This document shows, one piece after another, positions 34,133-42,956 of a DNA stretch of 44,931 bases. The DNA is taken from assembly GCA_026708565.1 (NCBI GenBank), contig JAPOUR010000003.1, positions 1 through 44,931 on the forward strand, given 5' to 3'. Both the position numbers and the translations under genes were made by a program. The notes beneath the pieces are model-generated. The model did no database searches. It worked only from the letters and a program-made list of their open reading frames with translations, and was not told where the DNA came from. The stretch comes from Candidatus Dadabacteria bacterium (lineage in GTDB: Bacteria > Desulfobacterota_D > UBA1144 > Nemesobacterales > Mycalebacteriaceae). Position 1 is the stretch's first letter, and every line of letters starts with the position of its first letter.

Positions 34133-35818
34133 ATGGCAAAAAACAGCAATTCAAGAAGGTTTTCGTCAATTTACGTTGAAGGGCCCGACCGCGCTCCGAG
34201 CCGCGCAATGCTCAGGGCGGTCGGCTTCAAAGACGCCGATTTTTCAAAGCCGGTCGTGGGAATTGCCTCAACATGGAGCATGGTAACCCCGTGCAACATG
34301 CACATAGACAAACTCGCCGTTCATTCCGCCGCCGGGGCGAACCGGTCGGGCGGCAAGGCGGTCATTTTCAACACCATCACGGTTTCGGACGGCATTTCAA
34401 TGGGAACTCCCGGAATGAGATACTCCCTTGTTTCGCGCGAGGTGATAGCGGACTCAATAGAGACGGTTGCGGCGGCGGAGGGTTTTGACGGGCTGGTTGC
34501 CATAGGCGGGTGCGACAAAAACATGCCCGGCTGCATGATGGCAATCGCGCGCCTCAACCGCCCGGCGGTTTTTGTTTACGGCGGGACGATAATGCCCGGC
34601 TGTCACAAGGGCGCGGACGTGGACATAGTTTCCGTTTTTGAAGCCGTGGGCGCTCACGCGAGCGGGGAAATTGGAGACCGCGAACTAAAGCAAATAGAGT
34701 CTGCGGCGATACCGGGTCCCGGCTCGTGCGGCGGCATGTATACCGCCAACACAATGGCGTGCGCCATTGAGGCGATGGGAATGAGCATGCCGAACAGTTC
34801 CGCTCAGGCCGCCGTGTCGCGGGATAAAAGCCGCGACTGCTCGCTTGCCGGAGAGGCGGTTGTCCGCATGATGAAGGCCGGAATAAAACCCCGCGACATA
34901 ATGACAAAGAAAGCGTTTGAAAACGCCATAGCGGTCGTAACGGCGCTGGGCGGCTCAACCAACAGCGTGCTTCATCTTCTTGCGATGGCAAAGGCGGCGG
35001 AGGTGAAACTCTCCATTGACGACTTCACAAAAATAGGCCGCCGCACTCCGGTCGTGGCGGACCTCAAGCCGAGCGGGACATACATGATGGCGGACTTCTG
35101 CCGCATAGGCGGGCTGATTCCGCTGATGAAAAACATGCTGGACGGCGGGCTTCTCCACGGAGACTGCCTGACCGTAACGGGGCGGACGGTCAAGGAAAAT
35201 CTGCGCGGAGTGAAAAAATATCCCGCGCGCCAGAAGATCGTGGCTCCCCTCAAAACTCCCCTCAAGAAAGACGGCCACCTCGTGATACTGCGCGGAAATC
35301 TGGCTCCGGACGGCGCGGTCGCCAAGATAACGGGCAAGGAGGGAAGCAGGTTCAGCGGCAAGGCGGTTGTTTTTGACTCCGAGGAAAAGTGCATGAAAGC
35401 GATACTCGCGGGCAAAATCAAAAAGGGAAATGTGATTGTGGTGCGGTATGAGGGGCCGAAGGGCGGGCCCGGAATGAGGGAAATGCTGGGACCCACGGCG
35501 GCGGTCGTGGGAAGGGGTCTCGGAGACGATGTGGCACTTATAACGGACGGCAGATTTTCCGGCGGCAGCCACGGCTTTGTGGTGGGGCATGTAACGCCGG
35601 AAGCCGCCGTGGGCGGCCCGATTGCCCTGATAAAAAACGGCGACACAATCGTCATAGACGCGGCAAAAAGGGAAATAAACACCCCGGTTTCAAAGGCGGA
35701 GATGAAGCGCAGGGCCGCCGCGTGGAAAGAGCCCGCCCCGAAGGAAAAGACCGGCGCGCTCGCCAAATACGCAAAACTTGTCGCGTCCGCGTCCGAGGGA
35801 GCGGTAACGGACTTGTAG
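34133..35818 (+). CDS. ilvD: Dihydroxy-acid dehydratase
   Basis: 561 residues. Fe-S dehydratase of isoleucine/valine (and, through 2-ketoisovalerate, pantothenate) synthesis. Cluster cysteines are in place: C54 ('TPCNMH'), C127 ('[12 protein letters not shown]') and the later '[15 protein letters not shown]'. The C-terminal '[18 protein letters not shown]' is characteristic. ATG 34133 has GGAGG 6 nt upstream. coaBC follows after 2 nt, which links branched-chain synthesis to coenzyme A synthesis. Confidence 0.97.
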   Translation: MAKNSNSRRFSSIYVEGPDRAPSRAMLRAVGFKDADFSKPVVGIASTWSMVTPCNMHIDKLAVHSAAGANRSGGKAVIFNTITVSDGISMGTPGMRYSLVSREVIADSIETVAAAEGFDGLVAIGGCDKNMPGCMMAIARLNRPAVFVYGGTIMPGCHKGADVDIVSVFEAVGAHASGEIGDRELKQIESAAIPGPGSCGGMYTANTMACAIEAMGMSMPNSSAQAAVSRDKSRDCSLAGEAVVRMMKAGIKPRDIMTKKAFENAIAVVTALGGSTNSVLHLLAMAKAAEVKLSIDDFTKIGRRTPVVADLKPSGTYMMADFCRIGGLIPLMKNMLDGGLLHGDCLTVTGRTVKENLRGVKKYPARQKIVAPLKTPLKKDGHLVILRGNLAPDGAVAKITGKEGSRFSGKAVVFDSEEKCMKAILAGKIKKGNVIVVRYEGPKGGPGMREMLGPTAAVVGRGLGDDVALITDGRFSGGSHGFVVGHVTPEAAVGGPIALIKNGDTIVIDAAKREINTPVSKAEMKRRAAAWKEPAPKEKTGALAKYAKLVASASEGAVTDL

Positions 35819-35820
35819 GC

Positions 35821-37032
35821 ATGGGAGCGTTTGAGGGAAAAACCATAGTTCTGGCCGTTACCGGCGGCATAGCGGCTTACAAGTCCTGCGAACTTACAAG
35901 GGAGTTCATCCGTCTCGGCGCGCGGGTGCGTGTCGTTATGACAAAAAACGCCCGCGAGTTTGTCTCCCCGCTCACGCTTCAAACGCTGTCGGGAAACAGG
36001 GTCGCCTCCGACCCGTTTGACCTTGAGTGGGAATCTGAAATAGGCCACATATCCCTTGCGGACGGGGCGGACGCGGTTGTGGTGGCTCCGGCAACCGCAT
36101 CATTCATCGGAAAGGCGGCCGCCGGCATTGCGGACAACCTGCCGGGGGCGGTGATGCTTGCCACCCGCGCCCCGGTGATTGTGTGCCCCGCAATGAATGT
36201 GAACATGTATTCAAACCCGATTGTGCGCGGCAATCTGGAAAAACTTCAGGATGCGGGAATCATTCTGGTAGGCCCCGCCGAGGGAGACCTCGCGTGCGGA
36301 TGGGAGGGCAAGGGGCGGCTGAGTGAAACCGGGGACATAGTCGCTGCGGTGGAAAAGGTGTTTGCGCCGGACGACCTTGCCGGAAAGAAACTGCTTGTTA
36401 CGGCGGGCGCGACCCGCGAGAGAATAGACCCCGTGCGCTTTATCTCCAACCCGTCAACCGGAAAGATGGGGCGCGCCGTTGCGCGGGCGGCGTGGATGAG
36501 GGGAGCGGAGGTGGTTCTGGTTTCGGGCGCGGGAGCGGGCATGGAACTTCCCGGAATGCGGCTTGTGGAAGTGGAAACGGCAAAGGAGATGTTTGACGCG
36601 GTTATGGAAAACCTGCCGGGGGCGGACTTCATTGTTAAAGCGGCGGCGGTCGGGGACTACGCGCCCGCGAGCGAGGAGGCGGAAAAGATAAAGAAAACGG
36701 GCAAAACCATGAGCCTGCGACTTGAAAGAACTCCCGACATACTTGAAGAGGTCGGCAAAAGGCGCGGGAAAAACGCCGTTGTCGCTGGTTTTTCTGTGGA
36801 AACGCAGTCGCTGGTTAAAAACTCGCGGGAAAAACTCAGGAAGAAAAACGCCGACCTGATAGTGGCAAACGATGTGTCGTCCGAAGGGTCGGGCTTTGGC
36901 ACGGACACAAACCGGGCGGTTTTCATAACGGAGAGAGAAAAACCGGAAAGATTACCTCTTATGACAAAAGACGAACTCGGACATAAAATTCTGGATGCGG
37001 CTTTGCGGATTTACGGGGAGAAAAACAACTAA
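35821..37032 (+). CDS. coaBC: Bifunctional phosphopantothenoylcysteine decarboxylase / phosphopantothenate-cysteine ligase
   Basis: 403 residues. N-terminal flavoprotein CoaC: 'VTGGIAAYKSCELTREFI', the active His in 'EIGHISLADGAD', 'PAMNVNMYSNP' and the Cys in 'LACGWEGKGRL'. C-terminal CoaB: 'LVTAGATRERIDPVRFISN', 'STGKMGRAVARAAW' and 'VKAAAVGDY'. It carries out two steps from phosphopantothenate to phosphopantetheine in CoA synthesis. ATG 35821 comes 2 nt after the ilvD stop. Confidence 0.96.
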   Translation: MGAFEGKTIVLAVTGGIAAYKSCELTREFIRLGARVRVVMTKNAREFVSPLTLQTLSGNRVASDPFDLEWESEIGHISLADGADAVVVAPATASFIGKAAAGIADNLPGAVMLATRAPVIVCPAMNVNMYSNPIVRGNLEKLQDAGIILVGPAEGDLACGWEGKGRLSETGDIVAAVEKVFAPDDLAGKKLLVTAGATRERIDPVRFISNPSTGKMGRAVARAAWMRGAEVVLVSGAGAGMELPGMRLVEVETAKEMFDAVMENLPGADFIVKAAAVGDYAPASEEAEKIKKTGKTMSLRLERTPDILEEVGKRRGKNAVVAGFSVETQSLVKNSREKLRKKNADLIVANDVSSEGSGFGTDTNRAVFITEREKPERLPLMTKDELGHKILDAALRIYGEKNN

Positions 37033-37059
37033 AACAGATAATTCACTGAAACCGTCCCG

Positions 37060-37635
37060 CTATGTTAGAAACCGGGGCGGCACTTGGAAAACTCCTTTGA
37101 TACAATCCAAGTCGCGCACAGCAATCTGAATATGGGTTTTTTCATAAACACCGGACCCGCAAAACACCGGTTTGCCCTCTATAAAAACCCCGCGAACAGT
37201 GTTAATAGGGGGTTTGCCGTCTTCTTCCCGCATTTCATGAACCTTCTTTATGACTGCACAATCCAATTTGCGCTGTAACAAATCCTGACTGTTCCGTGGC
37301 ATTTCCGCTTTCTTGGATATGGCCTCAATTTGCTTATAGGCATCCACAAAGTGCTCAATCCCCGCATTAGACGTCAAGTCCAGACACAATCCCAGTTCAA
37401 TCACAGCGCCCACTACAGCGGGGGTTTTAATATTGCCTTCTCTGCGACTCTCCAACTCACGAGCAAAATCAAGCCCTCTCCGGGGATTTGCCTCCCAAAA
37501 GTAAATCCCAGAACCCAGCCAATCGTAATCGTTATTGCTGGGCTTGAAAGACTCTGTTCCCTTAACGAGCCGGTCAGCAACGGATTTGTCGCAACCGTGG
37601 TAGCCGAGAATAAAACTGGATACCAGCCGGTCCAT
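37060..37635 (-). CDS. PARP/ART-like ADP-ribosyltransferase domain protein (putative toxin)
   Basis: 191 residues, no signal peptide. The pattern resembles the catalytic core of PARP-type ADP-ribosyltransferases: 'LGYHGCDKSVADRLVKG' (His13 followed by Gly), then 'DYDWLGSGIYFWEANPRRGL' (Tyr45 in GIYF, compare GKGIYFAD of PARPs), and a C-terminal strand 'VYEKTHIQIAVRD' whose Glu165 could complete an H-Y-E triad. 'VVGAVIELGLCLDL' and 'LDCAVI' appear conserved in hypothetical proteins of this type as I remember them. The start abuts the stop of a 65-residue basic protein (no spacing), as in toxin-antitoxin pairs. Enzyme activity, target and toxicity are inference. The segment is less GC-rich than its neighbours. 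Confidence 0.7.
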   Translation of the reverse strand: MDRLVSSFILGYHGCDKSVADRLVKGTESFKPSNNDYDWLGSGIYFWEANPRRGLDFARELESRREGNIKTPAVVGAVIELGLCLDLTSNAGIEHFVDAYKQIEAISKKAEMPRNSQDLLQRKLDCAVIKKVHEMREEDGKPPINTVRGVFIEGKPVFCGSGVYEKTHIQIAVRDLDCIKGVFQVPPRFLT

Positions 37636-37833
37636 TTATCTGGAGTATCTCTTGGTCAGGCGGCCGTCAGCCCTGAGTATGCCCATCTTGCGGAGCTCCG
37701 CTCTGGCAGTTTCCTTTGTCCTGCAAGCCTTGCGACCCCATTCCTTGGCAATTTTTTTGAACTCTCTGGCATCCTCCATAGTCAGAGGGCCTGCATACAC
37801 TACTTTGGAACGCTCATTTTTAGTCTTGGCCAT
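37636..37833 (-). CDS. Small basic protein upstream of the ART-like gene (putative antitoxin)
   Basis: 65 residues, strongly basic and probably helical: 'SKVVYAGPLTMEDAREFKKI', 'KEWGRKACRTKETARAEL', ending 'DGRLTKRYSR'. I do not recognise a named family. ATG 37833 has AGGAG 8 nt upstream and is preferred to a TTG two codons earlier. The stop is immediately followed by the ART-like start. Size, charge, position as first gene and tight coupling suit an antitoxin/regulator; a direct repeat in the leader could be its operator. Confidence 0.7.
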   Translation of the reverse strand: MAKTKNERSKVVYAGPLTMEDAREFKKIAKEWGRKACRTKETARAELRKMGILRADGRLTKRYSR

Positions 37834-37883
37834 TGGCAACTCTCCTTTTGCAACGGGTATACAATTTTACCGCCTCCCGAATG

Positions 37884-37914
37884 CTAATCAACTAATCAAT
37901 AACAAAAGATTATA
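37884..37914 (-). promoter_or_regulatory. -10 box and tandem repeat upstream of the ART-like pair
   Basis: The minus strand has TATAAT (37914-37909), with no good -35. Just downstream is a perfect tandem repeat, CTAATCAA CTAATCAA (37884-37899, plus strand), in the putative leader. Such repeats near toxin-antitoxin promoters often bind the antitoxin; this is inference. Confidence 0.4.
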
Positions 37915-37955
37915 ACCACACAATAGACACAAAGCAGAGCAGTTCTGTAAAACCG

Positions 37956-39128
37956 TTAACGCAAAGCCGCCTTCGCCTTCTCAAACGCCTTTAACGCTTT
38001 TTCAATGTGCGCTTCTGTGTGGGTTGCCATTATTGTCGCCCGTATTCTGCATTTGCCCGGCGGAACGGACGGCGGACGGACGGCGGGGGTGTAAACGCCG
38101 TTGTCCCGCAGAACGGACGCAAACCTCATCGCCTCATCCGGCTCCCCGACCAAAACCGGAACAATCGCCGATTGCGAGGGCAGAACATTAAGCCCCATCG
38201 CGGCAAGGCCGTCTTTGAACATACCGACATTCCTCCACAAACGGTCGCGCAACTCCGTGTCCCCCTCTATTATCTCCAACGCCGCAAGAGACGCCGCAAG
38301 CGCGGGCGCGGCGGGGGAAGTGTCAAAGATAAACCCCCTTGCCCTGTTCCTTAGAAACTCAACAAGCGCCCGGCTTCCGGCTATGTATCCCCCGCTTGAG
38401 CCCACCGCCTTGGAAAGCGTCCCCATGGCGACGGAGACCCTGTTCTCAACGCCAAAATGCTCGGTCGCCCCGCTGCCGCGAGAGCCGAGAACGCCCGTGG
38501 CGTGCGCCTCGTCAACCATCAGGGCGCAGCCGTATTTTTCAGCAACCCCGCAAAGCGCGGAAAGGTCGGCAAGGTCGCCGTCCATGCTGAAAACCGTGTC
38601 GGTGACTATAAGTTTTTTCACACCGGGGGGGCTTTGCGCCGAAAGGGCGGCGAGAGCGTCAAAATCCAGATGAGGAAAAACCCTCACCTCCGCGCCCGAT
38701 ATCCGGCAGCCGTCAATGATTGAGGCGTGATTCAACTCATCGCTGAAAACAACATCCCCCGGCCCGGCAAGCGCCTGTATGGTTGTCGTGTTGGCAAGGT
38801 ATCCCGAACTGAACACTATTGCCGCCTCGGTTTTTTTGAATGCGGCGATTCTTTCCTCAAGTTCGGCGTGAAGGTCGGTTGTTCCGCTTACAAGGCGCGA
38901 GCCGCCGCTGCCCGCGCCGTATTTCTCAAGGGCGCGGGACGCCGCCCGCCTGACCTCCGGACGGGTGGAAAGCCCCAGATACCCGTTTGAGCCGAGAAGA
39001 ACATAAGGCCTGCCGCCGATTAAAACCTCCGGCGTCTGCCCCGTCTCAATCGCGGTCAGTTCGCGGAAAAGCCCCCTCTCCCGTATCAGGGACAGTTCGC
39101 CTTCAAGCCAGCCCAGCGGTGTTTCCAT
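37956..39128 (-). CDS. bioF: 8-amino-7-oxononanoate synthase (BioF family)
   Basis: 390 residues. PLP-dependent alpha-oxoamine synthase joining pimeloyl thioester and alanine in biotin synthesis. Seen: 'LLGSNGYLGLSTRPEV', 'GSGGSRLVSGTTDLHAELE', 'VDEAHATGVLGSRG' and the PLP lysine in 'MGTLSKAVGSSGGYI'. The related 2-amino-3-ketobutyrate CoA ligase (Kbl) and CqsA share these motifs; bioB and bioA upstream on the same strand favour BioF. ATG 39128 begins the family sequence and lies 16 nt after the Nudix stop. Confidence 0.88.
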   Translation of the reverse strand: METPLGWLEGELSLIRERGLFRELTAIETGQTPEVLIGGRPYVLLGSNGYLGLSTRPEVRRAASRALEKYGAGSGGSRLVSGTTDLHAELEERIAAFKKTEAAIVFSSGYLANTTTIQALAGPGDVVFSDELNHASIIDGCRISGAEVRVFPHLDFDALAALSAQSPPGVKKLIVTDTVFSMDGDLADLSALCGVAEKYGCALMVDEAHATGVLGSRGSGATEHFGVENRVSVAMGTLSKAVGSSGGYIAGSRALVEFLRNRARGFIFDTSPAAPALAASLAALEIIEGDTELRDRLWRNVGMFKDGLAAMGLNVLPSQSAIVPVLVGEPDEAMRFASVLRDNGVYTPAVRPPSVPPGKCRIRATIMATHTEAHIEKALKAFEKAKAALR

Positions 39129-39144
39129 TGCCGGAGAGCGCGCG

Positions 39145-39678
39145 CTAAACGGCCTCCCGCGCCCTTGAATCCGTAACGGGAAACCTGTGGGAGTTTGCTT
39201 CAAAAAACACCTTTTTCCACAGGTTTGTCACATAGTCTATGCGGGGGCGCATCCCCCCCCTGTACGCCTTGAAATTGCCGGGATGAATCCAGCGGCATTC
39301 CGTTATCCCCTCTTCAACCTGCGGACGCAGATTTTCGCCCTTCCCCTCGTATTCAATGACAAACCAAACCGTCTTTTTGATGTAGATTTTGCCGCCGTAG
39401 GAAGTGGTGTGCCATGTGTGGCAAAGGGGGTTTGCTATCCTTATGAGGTCTTTTTCAATGGAGGTCTCCTCCACCACCTCCCGCAGGGCGGTCTCCTCAT
39501 ACCCCCCGCCGCGCTCAACCCTGCCCTTGGGAAGGTCCCACTTGCCGCCCTTTGCTATGAACAGCACGCCGCCGGACGGATTCACTATCAGGCCGCCCGC
39601 AGCCTCAATCCTGCCAAGGCCCGCCGCTTCCACAAATCCGTTTTCGTATGAGTCTTCCAAAACCCGCTCAGTCGGCAA
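39145..39678 (-). CDS. Nudix hydrolase
   Basis: 177 residues. Nudix fold with 'GGKWDLPKGRVERGGGYEE' followed by 'TALREVVEETSI'. The catalytic REVVEE is intact, but the Glu normally found six residues after the first Gly is Gly here, and the later Gly is Ser. Nudix enzymes cleave nucleoside diphosphates linked to another group; the substrate is not readable. It overlaps ppk2 by 11 bp, so both are probably made together. Confidence 0.88.
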   Translation of the reverse strand: MPTERVLEDSYENGFVEAAGLGRIEAAGGLIVNPSGGVLFIAKGGKWDLPKGRVERGGGYEETALREVVEETSIEKDLIRIANPLCHTWHTTSYGGKIYIKKTVWFVIEYEGKGENLRPQVEEGITECRWIHPGNFKAYRGGMRPRIDYVTNLWKKVFFEANSHRFPVTDSRAREAV

Positions 39679-40546
39679 TCAGGTTCGCCATAACGGCGTA
39701 TTGCTTTGCGCTCAACCCCTTGAATGCCACTCCGTCAAGCTCAATGTCGTAACGTGTCTCCACCATCTCCCCGGTGAGCGGAACAAATCCCGTTTTGTTA
39801 AGATAAGTCAGATAAAGCATACAAGTCAACACCGCTTCATTCTTTGAGTTTGAGTTCACCACAACCCACGGCAGCCGCCCGGACGAGGTGCGGGAGAACA
39901 TCTGCTCTTTGTATGCGGAAAAACGCTCCCATTTCTTCCGCGCCTTCAGGTCGTTTTTGGACAGTTTCCAGAATTTCAGCGGGTCTTTAATCCTCTCGTT
40001 AAAACGTATCAACTGGGTCTCAATATCAACGGAGAGGTAAAACTTCACTATCTCAAACCCCTCCCTCAGAAGGGATTCCTCCCATCCGAGCACTTTTTTG
40101 ATGAAATACTTGTACTGGGCCTCTGTGCAGTATCCCATGGTGGGCTCCACAAGGGCGCGGGTGTACCATGAGCGGTCAAAAAAGACCATCTCGCCCGGCG
40201 CGGGCAGGTGTTTTTTGTAGCGGCGAAACCAGTTTTTTGACTCCTGCGGCGTGGGCACGCCGAGTTCCACCACCTTGTAGTGCATCGGCATAAGGTGCTC
40301 AACACACCGCTTGATGGTTGAGCCCTTGCCCGCCGCGTCCCTGCCTTCAAACAGTATGGCAAGGCGGCGTCCCTTTTTCACAACATCCTGCTGAATTTTG
40401 AGAAGTTCGTATTGAAGCCGCCGTTTTTCAATCTGATAAGTCGGCGCGGTTATCCCCGTATAAGGGGTGTCCGGCGCGCGCGCCTTGCTCTTTCCGGATT
40501 TCCTCACACCCGCGCAACCATTTTTAATACAGTCCAGCACAGCCAA
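39668..40546 (-). CDS. ppk2: Polyphosphate kinase 2 (PPK2 family)
   Basis: 292 residues. PPK2 transfers phosphate between polyphosphate and nucleotides. P-loop 'FEGRDAAGKGSTIKR' (residues 67-81), 'FFDRSWYTRALVEPTMGYC' (Walker B and lid element), and 'LKFWKLSKNDLKARKKW' are all family landmarks of the single-domain PPK2 enzymes. Start TTG 40546 has GGGAG just upstream; a GTG two codons later is the alternative. It lies between bioA (74-bp gap) and the Nudix gene. Confidence 0.93.
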   Translation of the reverse strand: MAVLDCIKNGCAGVRKSGKSKARAPDTPYTGITAPTYQIEKRRLQYELLKIQQDVVKKGRRLAILFEGRDAAGKGSTIKRCVEHLMPMHYKVVELGVPTPQESKNWFRRYKKHLPAPGEMVFFDRSWYTRALVEPTMGYCTEAQYKYFIKKVLGWEESLLREGFEIVKFYLSVDIETQLIRFNERIKDPLKFWKLSKNDLKARKKWERFSAYKEQMFSRTSSGRLPWVVVNSNSKNEAVLTCMLYLTYLNKTGFVPLTGEMVETRYDIELDGVAFKGLSAKQYAVMANLIAD

Positions 40547-40575
40547 TTAGCTCCCGTAAATGAAGCCCCCCGACT

Positions 40576-40606
40576 CCGCCCGTAAAACTAACACAAGGGC
40601 GGGCGG
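40576..40606 (-). terminator. Weak inverted repeat between bioA and ppk2
   Basis: CCGCCCG (40576-40582) pairs with CGGGCGG (40600-40606) around a 17-nt loop. No T-run follows on either strand, so it would be a poor intrinsic terminator. It may only attenuate read-through from bioA into ppk2. Confidence 0.2.
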
Positions 40607-40620
40607 CGCGTCAAACCGCG

Positions 40621-41955
40621 CTACCCGCCGTCCGTCACCTCCCGCACGGCGCGGTAGGTCGCCTTCATAAGTTTCCTCAAGTCTTCCGTCTCAATGCCCA
40701 CCGGGGGCATCAGAACCACCACATCGCCGAGCGGACGCAGAAGAACGCCGTATTCCATCGCCTTGTCCGTTATCCGTTTGCCCATCCTCTCAGCCGCCGG
40801 ATAGCGCTCCTTCGTGCGCCGGTCTTTCACTATCTCAATGCCCGCCATAAGCCCCTTGTTTCTTATGTCTCCCACATTTTCAAGCGAGGCAAACTCTCTG
40901 AGTTCGCTCTCAAACAGTTCTATTTTTTCCGGCAGTTTTTCAAGTGTCTTTCTGTTTTCAAACGCGGCAAAATTGCCCAGACCGGCGGCGCAGGCGAGCG
41001 GGTTGCCGGAGTAACTGTGCCCGTGAAAAAAAGTTTTGAACTCCTCGTAGTCGCCGAGGAACGCCTCGTATATGCGCTCCGTGGTCAGGGTGGCGGAAAG
41101 CGCCGTGTATCCGCCCGTGAGCCCCTTGCCGACAACCATCATGTCCGGTGTAACGCCGTCGTGCTCGCACGCAAACATCTTTCCCGTTCTGCCGAACCCC
41201 GTGGCGACCTCATCGGTTATAAGAAGCGCGCCGCGCTCTGCGGCTATCTTTCCGACCTTCTCAAGGTAGCCCGGCGGCGACACTATCATCCCGCCCGCCG
41301 CCTGAACAAACGGCTCAACTATTATGGCGGCTATCTCCCCCGGATGGGCGGCGCATATAGCGTCAATCTCGTCCGCGCAGGCGACCCCGCAGGACGGGTA
41401 ACTTTTTGAGAGCGGGCATCTGTAGCAGTAGTATGAGGGGGCTTTGAACGACTCAAACAGCAGCGGCTTGAAGGTGTCGTGAAACAGCGAAATCCCCCCC
41501 ACCGACACCGCCCCCAGCGTGTCGCCGTGATAGCCGTTTTCAAGGCACACAAACTTGGTTTTGCCCTCCTCTCCCTTGTGCTTCCAATACTGAAACGCCA
41601 TTTTAATCGCCACTTCAACGGCGGACGCGCCGTCTCCCGAAAAGAAAACCTTTGAGAGCCCCGGCGGCGCGGCGGCGACCAGTTTTTCCGCAAGCCCCTC
41701 GGCGGCGGAGTTTGACAACCCGAGCAGTGTGCTGTGCCCCAGTTTTTCAAGTTGTTGTTTAATGGCGTCCTCTATTTCCGTAACGCCGTGCCCGTGGATG
41801 TTGACCCACAGGGAGGAAACACCGTCTATGTAGCGGTTGCCGTCGGAGTCCGTAAGGTATGAGCCCTCGCCCTTTTCTATCATGAGCGGGGCGGACTCTT
41901 CATGCTCCTTCATCTGAGTGAAGGGGTGCCAGATGTTTTTACGCGCGGGGGACAC
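40621..41955 (-). CDS. bioA: Adenosylmethionine-8-amino-7-oxononanoate aminotransferase
   Basis: 444 residues. Makes 7,8-diaminononanoate in biotin synthesis with PLP. Seen: 'NIWHPFTQMKEHEESAPL' (the BioA-specific N-terminus), 'FFSGDGASAVEVAIKMAFQY', 'GYHGDTLGAVSVGG', 'LITDEVATGFGRTGKMFACE' and the PLP lysine in 'MVVGKGLTGGYTALSA'. I start at GTG 41955, 11 nt after the bioB stop. The longer open frame upstream lies inside bioB and is not protein-like. Confidence 0.95.
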   Translation of the reverse strand: MSPARKNIWHPFTQMKEHEESAPLMIEKGEGSYLTDSDGNRYIDGVSSLWVNIHGHGVTEIEDAIKQQLEKLGHSTLLGLSNSAAEGLAEKLVAAAPPGLSKVFFSGDGASAVEVAIKMAFQYWKHKGEEGKTKFVCLENGYHGDTLGAVSVGGISLFHDTFKPLLFESFKAPSYYCYRCPLSKSYPSCGVACADEIDAICAAHPGEIAAIIVEPFVQAAGGMIVSPPGYLEKVGKIAAERGALLITDEVATGFGRTGKMFACEHDGVTPDMMVVGKGLTGGYTALSATLTTERIYEAFLGDYEEFKTFFHGHSYSGNPLACAAGLGNFAAFENRKTLEKLPEKIELFESELREFASLENVGDIRNKGLMAGIEIVKDRRTKERYPAAERMGKRITDKAMEYGVLLRPLGDVVVLMPPVGIETEDLRKLMKATYRAVREVTDGG

Positions 41956-41966
41956 CGGCTTCTCTT

Positions 41967-42956
41967 TCAGTTTTCTATGTGGGTGCGAACCGGCATCTGG
42001 AGGTCTTCCAGCATTCTCAGGTCTTCTTCGGGGGAACGGCCGGGCGTGGTCAGGTAGTTGCCGATTATCATGGCGTTTGCGCCCGCGAATACGCCCATGG
42101 ACTGAAGGTCTCTGAGGGTTACTTCTCTGCCGCCGGATATCATCAGTATTTTGTCGGGAAGCACGAGCCGCCATATTGAGATCATCTTCACCGCTTCAAG
42201 CGGCTGAACCGGCTCAAATGCGGAAAACGGCGTTCCGGGGCGCGGGTTGAGGAAGTTGACGGGGACCCAGTTCGGGTCAAGTTCCCTTAACTCAAAGGCG
42301 AATTCAACTCTCTGGCGCACACTTTCGCCCATCCCTAAAATCCCGCCGGAGCAAAGGTTCATGCCCACTTTTTTAACAAGTTTCGCCGTGTTGACGCGGT
42401 CGTCATAGGAGTGTGTCGTAACAATGTTCGGGAAATGGCTTCTGCAAGTCTCAATGTTGTGGTTGTATCTCCAGACGCCGTGTTCTTTGAGCAGTATTGC
42501 CTGTTCTTCGGTAAGTTCTCCGAGCGAGCAGCCCACTTTCAGCCCCGTTTCCCTCACGAGCAGGTCAACCGCGCCGAGAACGCGTTTGAATATGCGCGGC
42601 GTGGGCCCCTTGGCGCTTATCACAATGCAAAAGTCCATCGCGCCCATTGCTTCCGCCTGTTTTGCGGCGCGAAGTATCTTTTCGTCCGCCATAAGCGGGT
42701 GCGCTTCAACGTCTGTGTCGTAATGGGCGGACTGGGAGCAGAAGGAGCAGTCTTCGGGGCAGTTTCCGGTCTGGGCGGAGATGATGGAGCGCAGAAAAAC
42801 GCCGTCTCCGTGGTGTTTCTTGGTCACATCGCGGGCAACGCACATAAGGTCTCCCACGTTTGCCGATGGAATATCGGCAAGCGCGAGCGCCTCTTCAAAC
42901 TCCAAGGGCTCTCCGCGCACGGCAACTTTGGTGTATATGTCGTCTATGAGAGTAAT
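41967..42956 (-). CDS. bioB: Biotin synthase, probable ATT start
   Basis: 329 residues from ATT 42956. Radical SAM enzyme inserting sulfur into dethiobiotin. Cluster motif 'TGNCPEDCSFCSQSAHYDTD' (C66, C70, C73), 'NHNIETC', 'NFLNPRPGTPFS' and the Arg of 'MISGGREVTL' (second cluster) are present. The usual GTG candidate (42920) has no Shine-Dalgarno and cuts off 'TLIDDIYTKVAVRGEPLEFE', which matches the normal BioB N-terminus (helix, then KV..GE.L..EEAL). An ideal GGAGGA lies 6 nt before the in-frame ATT, and no ATG, GTG or TTG exists between the upstream stop (42987-42989) and 42920. Confidence 0.93.
   Translation of the reverse strand: MTLIDDIYTKVAVRGEPLEFEEALALADIPSANVGDLMCVARDVTKKHHGDGVFLRSIISAQTGNCPEDCSFCSQSAHYDTDVEAHPLMADEKILRAAKQAEAMGAMDFCIVISAKGPTPRIFKRVLGAVDLLVRETGLKVGCSLGELTEEQAILLKEHGVWRYNHNIETCRSHFPNIVTTHSYDDRVNTAKLVKKVGMNLCSGGILGMGESVRQRVEFAFELRELDPNWVPVNFLNPRPGTPFSAFEPVQPLEAVKMISIWRLVLPDKILMISGGREVTLRDLQSMGVFAGANAMIIGNYLTTPGRSPEEDLRMLEDLQMPVRTHIEN

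Noticed and set aside
41956-42174. N-terminal extension of the bioA open frame inside bioB
   Set aside because: It lies entirely within bioB in another frame, is Arg/His/Pro-rich and has no BioA similarity before the Val at 41955.
41967-42920. GTG 42920 as the bioB start
   Set aside because: No Shine-Dalgarno, and it removes the conserved N-terminal helix. ATT 42956 has ideal spacing to GGAGGA. Kept as an alternative only.
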